From the NCBI GenBank assembly GCA_035637115.1, contig DASPXV010000141.1, positions 1 to 20,019 on the forward strand: DNA of 20,019 nucleotides, given 5' to 3'. This document shows, piece by piece, positions 8,724 through 15,200 of the stretch. Numbering within the stretch: the first letter of the stretch is position 1; every line of letters begins with the position of its first letter. Both the position numbers and the translations under genes were made by a program. The DNA is from JAICSD01 sp035637115. Lineage in GTDB: Bacteria > Acidobacteriota > Vicinamibacteria > Vicinamibacterales > 2-12-FULL-66-21. The notes beneath the pieces were generated by a model that was not told the origin of the DNA, made no database searches, and saw only the letters and a program-made list of their open reading frames with translations.

Positions 8724-8743
8724 GAAGCCTAAGCCCTAAAGCC
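8724..8743. repeat. Short degenerate tandem repeat, AAGCC(C)TA type
   Basis: Just after the receptor stop codon the + strand reads AAGCCT-AAGCCCT-AAAGCCT, three degenerate 6-7-bp units resembling a CCCTAAA-type repeat. It lies between the stop and the terminator hairpin. No function can be assigned. Confidence 0.4.
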
Positions 8744-11700
8744 TAGAACTGGAAGCTGCCGCCGAAGCGGAATACCCGCGGCGGCACGATCGACGCCGGC
8801 TGCGTGAACCCGACGAGGCTCTGGTTGTTGCTGACGTAGGACAGAATGGTGTTCTCGTTCAGCATGTTGAATCCATCCAGCATCAGCTTGACGCGCTGTT
8901 TCCCGCCTCGCAACCGGAAGACCTTCTGCACACCGAAGTCCAGCAGCCTGACCGACTCGAAGCGAACCGAGTCGTTCGGCGCCACCTGCAGTGTGTTGTA
9001 CGTAATCGTCCCGGTGGTCCCACCGGGGACCGAGCCCGGTCCGTTGATCGACAGCGTGCGGGTCGAGCCCTGGTTGTAGTTGAAGTTCGCCGACACGCTG
9101 ATGTCCCACAGCAGCGTGTAGCTGCCCTGCGCCTTGAACAGGTACTTCGGAATCGTGCTGACGCCCTGTGAGAACAGCAGCGAAGTCCCCACTCCAGAGA
9201 TGCCTCCACTGGTGATCGTTGCGGTCGGGTTGACAAACGTCGCCGTCCCGTCGGGGAAGTAGTTCGGGTTCTCCTGGAGCGTCAGCGCCACAGCGGCCTG
9301 CCAGCGGTTGCTGAAGCGCTTGTTGGCGGTGAGGTCTACGCCCCTGTAAGTCTGGTAGTTCGGGTTCGTCACGGTGATATTGCCGAGACCAGAGGGACGC
9401 GAGCAGCCGTCGCAGACGTAGTAGTACTGCGCGCTGAGCCCGGTTACGGGATCGGTGTAGGTGGCAGGCAGATACAGCGCGCGCAGGGCGTTGTATCCGG
9501 CACCCGGCTGGTAGCCCACCGTATAGGTCGCCGTGCCGCGATCGTATCTGCGGTAGATGAAGTCCACGCCGACCGCGAGGTTCTGGATCAGCTCGTGCTG
9601 CATGCCGACGATCGCTTCACGCGTCCGTCCGATCTTGGCGCTCGGATCGACGATATTGCCGGCCGGCCGGAGGACGCCGTTGACGAAACGATCGCTGCTC
9701 ACCGAGGGAGAGCCCGTCAGCTCCGCGATCTGGATCACGCCGTCACGGTTCGTGTCATTCCAGCATCCCGAGGAACTGGTGCTGCACGCACCGCTCGAGG
9801 AGTTCGGTCCCCAGCGAAGACGGGTCTGCGTGAACAGGCCGCCCAGAGCATCCGCCAGCGTGATCTTCGTGTTGTAGAAGTACGATCCGCTGGCGTGCAC
9901 CTGTGTCTTGCCGTTGCCGAACAGGTCGTACGTGGCGGAGAGGCGCGGCGACCAGTTGCTGAACGACTGTATCTTCTTGCCGTTGAGCGAATCCGTCTGT
10001 GTGGCGCTTTCACACTGCGCCGGAAGGAGTGTCGGCAGCAGGATGTTTGCCGGAACGCAGCCGCCGAGATATTTGGACTGCTGCCAGTCGTAGCGCACGC
10101 CCCCGTTGAGACGCCAGCGGCCGCGGCTGTAGCTGTCCTGCAGGTAGCCGTTGTACGTCCACCAGTCGTTGTTCAGCAACTGGTCGCGGTAGATGTCGGC
10201 CTGATACGGCACGAGGCCGGTCGCCGAACCGACGGGAACATACGATCCGTCGCCGCAGTTCGCGCCGGCGTTGCCGACGCACTGCACGTAGGCGCGGGCG
10301 CCGCCGCTGTAGTGCGAGAACGTCTGGATCGGGTTGCGGCGCCAGCCGAGGCCGAATTTCAGCGAGTGGTCGCCGCCCAGCGTATGCGTCAGAAAGTACG
10401 TGCCATCCGACTTCGCTTCCCACGAATGCCGCACCGTCTGGTAAGTCGCCGTCCGCGAGCGGCTGTTCACCGAGGTTGTACGGTTGTTCAGCGCCTGGAT
10501 GTTCCAGAGGCAGTTCGCGTCACGTCCGCCATAGAGCTGATCGGACCCGGTGTAGGCGCTCTGCGCGCACGCACCCTGCGGCGGCACGTCCTGATAGTCG
10601 AGGAAGAACCCGCCGTGCACGTAGGTGAACTGGTTGTTGAACACGAGCTTGTCGCTTGCGATCAACGTGTGCGTGATCGAGTGCGTGGGCAGCGGCAGGC
10701 GCCACGGCTTGTCGCTGGTCTGCTGCGTCGTCGCTTCCTTCAGCGTCGTCGCGCTCGCACCGCGCGCGTTGCGGTACTTGTTGTCGCTCTGGAACAGATA
10801 TTGGAACTTGTTCGCGGAGTTCACCTGGTAGTTGATCTTCCACTGCAGGTCCTTGATGACCGTCTTGTCGTTGCTGAGGCACTTCTGGACCTCGTTCAGC
10901 CTGTCGTAGGTCACCAGAGAGCGCAGGGCGCTCGAGCCCGCGCGCTGCGCGGCGATCAGATCCTGGCAGAACTGGCCAGCACCGGCATCGAAGAAGTTCG
11001 TGACGCCCGTGTTGATGTCCTGCTTGTCGGCCGCGCCCCAGAACCACAGCTTGTTCTTGACGATTGGCCCGCCGACCTCCGCGGAGTAGACGCCGATCCG
11101 CTTGATCGGGTTACCCGAGAGGAAGCCGTTCGCGCCGGCATCGAAAAGCGCCTTCGTCACGTTCTGCCCCTGGGTGGTGTCGTTTTCGAACGTGCCGACC
11201 GCGGAGCCCTTGAACACGTTGCTGCCGCTCTTCGTGACCAGGTTGATCGACAGTCCCGAAGACTGCACGGTGACGTCGCCGCCGCCATTGGTGACCTGGA
11301 TTTCAGAGAACGAGTCGAAGTTGAAGTACGAGGGGGACGAATTCGACGACAGGTCGGTAATCGACCCGCCTTCGAGGTTCCACTGCACGTTCGAACCGGT
11401 GCCGCGCGAGGCGAGGCTCACCTGCTGGCCCGACGCGGATCCGCCGACGTTCAGGCCGGCCTGGACGCCCGGCGTCATGTTGATGATCTGCCACGGGTCG
11501 CGTGCCGTCGGGATCTTCTCGAGGACTTCGGCATTGAAGACGGCGCCCGTCGTGGTCTTCTTCGTGTCGACGACCGGGCTCGCCGCGGAAATCGTGACCT
11601 CCTCAGTCATATTGCCGATTTCCATCTTCTGATCGACGCCGGCGTTGAAACCGGTGTTGATCACGACGTTCGGGCGCACCGCTTTCTTGAAGCTGGCGAG

Positions 11701-11949
11701 CTCGAACGTGACCGTAAACGTCCCGATCGGAACGCTCGGGAACTGGTACGTGCCGTTTTCGCTGGTCGTCGCGACCAGCGGCTGCTGGAGCGCGGGGCCA
11801 GTGACGGTGACAGTGACGCCCGGCAGGACGCCGCCGGACGAGTCCGTGACTTTTCCGAAGATCGATCCGATTGCCTGGGCGTGAGCGGGCAAGGCCCACG
11901 CCGCGAGGATGCCTGCAGTGAGCAGCATCGCTCGGAAGCCACGCATCAT
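8743..11949 (-). CDS. TonB-dependent-receptor-like (Oar-type) outer-membrane protein with carboxypeptidase-regulatory domain
   Basis: A 1068-residue outer-membrane beta-barrel of the type greatly expanded in Acidobacteriota. A signal peptide ends at AHA-QA (about 24). Residues 27-110 form a carboxypeptidase-regulatory-like Ig fold (GKVTDSSGGVLPGVTVTVTG ... NGTYQFPSVPIGTFTVTFE). A plug domain occupies about 115-245 (VVDTKKTTTGAVFNAEVLEK, IINMTPGVQ, FSEIQVTNGG). The rest is barrel, ending in Phe (FRFGGSFQF) as expected for BAM-dependent assembly. Loop Cys pairs occur (CSTSSSGC 722-729, CDGC 846-849). A perfect EF-hand-like loop, DTNRDGVIQIAE, occupies 732-743. No clear TonB box was found, so energised transport is unproven; ligand unknown. 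GGAGGAGGA precedes ATG 11949; ATG 11946 is an equally spaced alternative. A promoter (12034-12062) and a terminator (8686-8716) suggest it can be monocistronic. Confidence 0.93.
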   Translation of the reverse strand: MMRGFRAMLLTAGILAAWALPAHAQAIGSIFGKVTDSSGGVLPGVTVTVTGPALQQPLVATTSENGTYQFPSVPIGTFTVTFELASFKKAVRPNVVINTGFNAGVDQKMEIGNMTEEVTISAASPVVDTKKTTTGAVFNAEVLEKIPTARDPWQIINMTPGVQAGLNVGGSASGQQVSLASRGTGSNVQWNLEGGSITDLSSNSSPSYFNFDSFSEIQVTNGGGDVTVQSSGLSINLVTKSGSNVFKGSAVGTFENDTTQGQNVTKALFDAGANGFLSGNPIKRIGVYSAEVGGPIVKNKLWFWGAADKQDINTGVTNFFDAGAGQFCQDLIAAQRAGSSALRSLVTYDRLNEVQKCLSNDKTVIKDLQWKINYQVNSANKFQYLFQSDNKYRNARGASATTLKEATTQQTSDKPWRLPLPTHSITHTLIASDKLVFNNQFTYVHGGFFLDYQDVPPQGACAQSAYTGSDQLYGGRDANCLWNIQALNNRTTSVNSRSRTATYQTVRHSWEAKSDGTYFLTHTLGGDHSLKFGLGWRRNPIQTFSHYSGGARAYVQCVGNAGANCGDGSYVPVGSATGLVPYQADIYRDQLLNNDWWTYNGYLQDSYSRGRWRLNGGVRYDWQQSKYLGGCVPANILLPTLLPAQCESATQTDSLNGKKIQSFSNWSPRLSATYDLFGNGKTQVHASGSYFYNTKITLADALGGLFTQTRLRWGPNSSSGACSTSSSGCWNDTNRDGVIQIAELTGSPSVSSDRFVNGVLRPAGNIVDPSAKIGRTREAIVGMQHELIQNLAVGVDFIYRRYDRGTATYTVGYQPGAGYNALRALYLPATYTDPVTGLSAQYYYVCDGCSRPSGLGNITVTNPNYQTYRGVDLTANKRFSNRWQAAVALTLQENPNYFPDGTATFVNPTATITSGGISGVGTSLLFSQGVSTIPKYLFKAQGSYTLLWDISVSANFNYNQGSTRTLSINGPGSVPGGTTGTITYNTLQVAPNDSVRFESVRLLDFGVQKVFRLRGGKQRVKLMLDGFNMLNENTILSYVSNNQSLVGFTQPASIVPPRVFRFGGSFQF

Positions 11950-12084
11950 ACTTCCTCCTCCTCCTAGACCCCGATGTACCCTGTGCGGAAACCGAACGAA
12001 GGGAAACCCGTAGAGCTATGTCCGGATTGGCGAATCCTAAACGGGATAGGGGCTCCCGTCAAAGGAAATTGTGCGACTGGGCGT
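11950..12084. other. Divergent intergenic region (receptor gene / glycosyltransferase copy 2)
   Basis: A 135-bp spacer between divergent starts. It contains the minus-strand promoter, the receptor's GGAGGAGGA ribosome-binding tract (about 11952-11965) and a small inverted repeat, GGATT-GGC-GAATCC region (12024-12037), overlapping the promoter -10, which could be an operator half. I could not find a convincing + strand promoter or Shine-Dalgarno for the glycosyltransferase gene. Confidence 0.55.
12034..12062 (-). promoter_or_regulatory. Sigma70-type promoter for the receptor gene
   Basis: On the minus strand: TTGACG (-35, 5/6 match, 12057-12062), a 17-bp spacer and TAGGAT (-10, 4/6 match, 12034-12039). 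Predicted transcription start is about 12027, leaving a leader of about 78 nt before ATG 11949. Confidence 0.6.
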
Positions 12085-14268
12085 ATGAGCAGAACTGCTG
12101 GTAAGTATAAGAAAGAGCGGTCCGTTGCGCCCTGGTGCCTGTTCATCCTGCTGGCCGCGGCGTTCGTGCTCAAGCTGCTTGTTCTCGTGCAGTTGAAGGA
12201 CCATCCGCTCACGCAGCCGGATGCGGGCCTGGACACGACGGCGTACGTCACGCTTGCGCGGCAAGTGATGGCCGGAGACATCGGACTCGGTCCCGGCCTT
12301 TACTACGTCTCGCCGCTCTACATCTATTTCCTCGCCGCGATTCTCGCCGCGTCAAACTCCTTTACCGTCGTGCGTCTCGTGCAGATCGCGCTCGGCACGG
12401 TGTCGGTCGGCTTCATTTTTCTGACGGCGCGCGCGTGGTACGGCGAGCGTGCCGCGTGGATCGCGGCGATCCTCGCGACGTGTACGGGACTGTTCACGTT
12501 CTACGAAGTCTTGATCCTGCAGTCGTCGATCGACGTGTTCCTCACGAGCGCCGGACTGGCGTGTCTCGCAAGAGCCTTCCGGCTAGATCGAGCCTTCCGC
12601 CTAAAGGCGGAAGCCACGGATCTGGGCAGTGCGACTTCCACCTTCAGGTGGAAGGCTCTTTCGACGCGCCCCGATCTCTGGGCAGGTGTTCTCTTTGGTC
12701 TTCAGACGTTGAACCGTCCGAATATGCTGATCGCCGTCGAAGGCGTCGCGATCGTCACGGCGATCGCCCTACGTCGCGCGAAACCCGCGGCATTGCTAAT
12801 CGTGGGTCTGCTGCTCGCCATGGCGCCGGTCGCGATCCGTAACGTCATCGTCGCGCACGAGTGGTCCCTCGTGTCGTCGCACGGCGGCCTGAACTTCTAC
12901 ATCGGCAACAACGAGCGCGCGACGGGCTTCTACCAGGTCGTTCCCGGCGTCACGCCGGCGATCGTCGGGCAGGAGAAGGACACCCGGCGCATCGCGGAGC
13001 GCGCGCTGGGACGGCCGGTCAGCGACGCCGAGGTATCGGATTACTTCGTCAATCTGGCGCTCGGCTGGATGAAGACGCATCCGGCTGCCGCGCTGCGGCT
13101 GCTCGCCAAGAAGTTCGCGTTCGCTTTCCACGCGCAGCCGCTTCCGCTGCCGCACAGCTATCCCTTCTTTGCCTACGACGCGGGCACTGCGCTGCGGTTC
13201 TATGCGATCGGCCCCTGGCTGCTCGTGCCGCTCGGCCTCGCGGGCCTCGTACTCGGCGCGGATCGCGCGAGGATCCGTGAGTACATCGCGTGGGTGTCAT
13301 TCGTCCCCGCGTATGCCGCGTCCGTCGCGCTGTTCTTCGTTGCGGAACGTTACCGGCTGCCGCTGCTGGTGCCGCTCACGGTCGGGGCGGGGGCAGCGCT
13401 AGATCTCGCGTGGCGCGCCGTCACCGCGAAACGCTGGCCCGCACTTGCGATGGCATGCGCGGCGGTCGCGCCGATCGCGCTTCTCGTCAACCATCACGTG
13501 GCGCTGGATGACGGCCGGTGGATCGAAGGGCTGCGTCTTGCCGAGCGACTGCTAATCGCCGAGCGTTATGACGAAGCGGACCGCTGGGCAAACTGGCTGG
13601 AAACGCACGGCGCTCCGCGCCCGGGCGCCGGCCAGTACGGCGTCGGCTCGCAACTTCTCGCGCTCGATCGGACCGACCGCGCGCTCCCCTACCTGCAGCG
13701 CGCGCACCTCGCGAATCCGTCTGACCCGCGTCACGACTACGCCTACGGCCAGGCGCTGCTCAAAAGCGGACGGCCGGCCGAGGCGTTACCGCATCTCCAG
13801 CATGGGTTCGAAGGAGGCGTCGAGATCCCTGCCGGCGGGTACGACTATGCACTCGCGCTGAAAGAGTCAGGCGATCTCGCCGGCGCCGCCGCTGCGGTGC
13901 GCCGAATACAGCCTGCCGACAACGCCGACCCCGAGGCATGGCTGCGGCTCGGGCGGCTTGCGATGGAAGCCAAAGCTCCCGACGTCGCCGAGCCGTTCTT
14001 CCGGCATGCCGCGGAAGTCTCGCCGGAACTCGCCGCCGCGCGGCAGCAGTACGGCCTGAATCAACTGGTGCTCCGCCGATACGACATCGCTGCGCGCGAG
14101 CTCGGTGAAGCGAGCCGCCTCGATCCGCGCGATGCCGACTCACTCTCCCGTCTGGCGTATTGCGAGCTGAAGCTTGGACGCGCGGCCGACGCCGACGCCC
14201 ACGCGCGCGCCGCTCTCGCGATTGATCCGAACGATCCGCTTGCGCGCCAACTGGTCGCCGTCCGGTAG
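12085..14268 (+). CDS. GT-C type membrane glycosyltransferase (PMT/ArnT-like) with C-terminal TPRs, copy 2
   Basis: A 727-residue paralogue of the 6788-8665 product, transcribed in the opposite direction. Shared blocks include HPLTQPDAGLDTTAYVTLAR (40-59), GPGLYYVSPLYIYFLAA, GLFTFYEV, FLTSAGLACLA, LNRPN, GLNFYIGN and ERYRLPLLVP. About ten hydrophobic segments cover residues 17-490, and a TPR array (about 510-727) is longer than in copy 1. The role is presumably lipid-linked-sugar transfer on the periplasmic face; donor and acceptor are unknown. ATG 12085 is chosen because it aligns with copy 1; an in-frame ATG at 11974 would add 37 residues unlike anything in copy 1 and would run through the receptor promoter region. 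Residues about 163-191 derive from the 85-bp palindromic element. The VWA-like gene follows 29 bp later and may be co-transcribed. Confidence 0.88.
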   Translation: MSRTAGKYKKERSVAPWCLFILLAAAFVLKLLVLVQLKDHPLTQPDAGLDTTAYVTLARQVMAGDIGLGPGLYYVSPLYIYFLAAILAASNSFTVVRLVQIALGTVSVGFIFLTARAWYGERAAWIAAILATCTGLFTFYEVLILQSSIDVFLTSAGLACLARAFRLDRAFRLKAEATDLGSATSTFRWKALSTRPDLWAGVLFGLQTLNRPNMLIAVEGVAIVTAIALRRAKPAALLIVGLLLAMAPVAIRNVIVAHEWSLVSSHGGLNFYIGNNERATGFYQVVPGVTPAIVGQEKDTRRIAERALGRPVSDAEVSDYFVNLALGWMKTHPAAALRLLAKKFAFAFHAQPLPLPHSYPFFAYDAGTALRFYAIGPWLLVPLGLAGLVLGADRARIREYIAWVSFVPAYAASVALFFVAERYRLPLLVPLTVGAGAALDLAWRAVTAKRWPALAMACAAVAPIALLVNHHVALDDGRWIEGLRLAERLLIAERYDEADRWANWLETHGAPRPGAGQYGVGSQLLALDRTDRALPYLQRAHLANPSDPRHDYAYGQALLKSGRPAEALPHLQHGFEGGVEIPAGGYDYALALKESGDLAGAAAAVRRIQPADNADPEAWLRLGRLAMEAKAPDVAEPFFRHAAEVSPELAAARQQYGLNQLVLRRYDIAARELGEASRLDPRDADSLSRLAYCELKLGRAADADAHARAALAIDPNDPLARQLVAVR
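12573..12657 (+). repeat. In-frame 85-bp double-hairpin palindromic element, copy B
   Basis: Same architecture as 8084-8168: ends AGCCTTCC / GGAAGGCT; hairpin 1 at 12594-12613 (CTTCCGCCT-AA-AGGCGGAAG); hairpin 2 at 12635-12654 (CTTCCACCT-TC-AGGTGGAAG). Only four differences from copy A, one of them in a loop and three in the inter-hairpin spacer, so all stem bases are conserved. It is in frame inside the glycosyltransferase gene. Confidence 0.85.
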
Positions 14269-14297
14269 CGTTATACTCCCGGCCGGAGGCGTTCCCT

Positions 14298-15200
14298 ATG
14301 GATTCCCGTTTTTGGGCCCTCGCGCCCGTGCTCCTCGTGCTCCTGCTGGCGCCTGCGCTTCGCGCGGTCCCGCAGAGTGGAGTCGACAAATCGTTGTTCG
14401 TCGCCGTTCTCGACGAGAACGGGCGTCCCGTGCGCGGCTTCACAGCTGACGACATCCTGATCAAGGAAGACGGCCAGGATCGCAGCATCGCGGCGGTGAA
14501 GATGGCGAGCCAGCCGATCTCGGTCGCAGTCCTGATCGACACGGCGCAGGGGAAGCGGGTCACGGATGCGTACGGCACGCCCGAGGAATACGTGCGGGAC
14601 CTCCGCGTCGCCGTCAGCGCATTCGCCAAGCAGCTTCTCCTTCTGAGCCCGGACGCATCCGTGTCGCTCATGGAATTCGGCCAGGCAGCGATCACCATGG
14701 TCAAGTTCACGAGCGACCTCACCGAATTCGACAAAGGCATCAATCACATCGTCTCACGCCCTGGTGTCGGGTCCGTCCTCGGTGAGGCGCTCGAAGCAGC
14801 GAACAAGGATCTCGCGGCGCGTCCGAGTACGCGGCGCGCGATTGTTTCGCTCAACCTCGAGCCAAGCGACGAGCAGAGCTTCGACAACGCGAACGCGATC
14901 AAGGACTCGTTCCGGAAATCCGGCGCGCAGTTGTGGGCGGTCTCGGTGCAGCGTGGCGGTCTCAAGAACTCCAAGCGCGACGTCGTCCTCAATGACTTCG
15001 CGAAGCTCACCGGCGGCCAGCGCGACTTCGTGGTCGGGATCTCCGCCGTGCCCGACATCCTGAAGGCGTACGCGAATGCGCTTGCGATGCAGTACGAGGT
15101 CGTCTACAAGCGGCCGGAAAGCGCGAAGGTCGTGAAGGCGATCCAGGTCGGCACGCGGCCGGGTCTCAAGGTGCACGCCAGCGGCTTCGCGCCTCAATAG
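14298..15200 (+). CDS. Secreted VWFA-related protein with degenerate MIDAS
   Basis: A 300-residue exported protein. Residues 1-23 are a signal peptide. The N-terminal strand-rich module (LFVAVLDENGRPVRGF ... IKEDGQDRSI, 33-64) is followed by a VWA-like fold: ISVAVLIDTAQG (74-85), a central LSPDASVSLMEFG, GVGSVLGEALEAA, RRAIVSLNLEPSD, and QLWAVSVQRG. The MIDAS DxSxS is reduced to Asp81 in DTAQG, with Ala83 and Gly85 for both serines, so canonical metal-dependent ligand binding is doubtful. The C-terminus (QYEVVYKRPES ... LKVHASGFAPQ) is the usual family tail. GGAGG at 14283-14287 precedes ATG 14298. It lies 29 bp after glycosyltransferase copy 2. An intrinsic terminator stands at 15261-15296. 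The gene's last 7 bp overlap the convergent gene. Function unknown. Confidence 0.88.
   Translation: MDSRFWALAPVLLVLLLAPALRAVPQSGVDKSLFVAVLDENGRPVRGFTADDILIKEDGQDRSIAAVKMASQPISVAVLIDTAQGKRVTDAYGTPEEYVRDLRVAVSAFAKQLLLLSPDASVSLMEFGQAAITMVKFTSDLTEFDKGINHIVSRPGVGSVLGEALEAANKDLAARPSTRRAIVSLNLEPSDEQSFDNANAIKDSFRKSGAQLWAVSVQRGGLKNSKRDVVLNDFAKLTGGQRDFVVGISAVPDILKAYANALAMQYEVVYKRPESAKVVKAIQVGTRPGLKVHASGFAPQ

Noticed and set aside
9595..11967. Long 790-codon open frame on the + strand
   Set aside because: It lies opposite the receptor gene, is Arg/Ala/Val-rich without domains, and is explained by high GC. The minus-strand frame has a signal peptide, domains, promoter and terminator.
11974..12084. N-terminal extension of glycosyltransferase copy 2 from an ATG at 11974
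   Set aside because: The extra 37 residues have no counterpart in copy 1 and would be coded by the receptor's promoter and leader; ATG 12085 aligns with the paralogue.
14272..14277. TATACT as a -10 box for the 14298 VWA gene
   Set aside because: No -35 element at acceptable spacing, and the implied leader would leave almost no room upstream of the ribosome-binding site.
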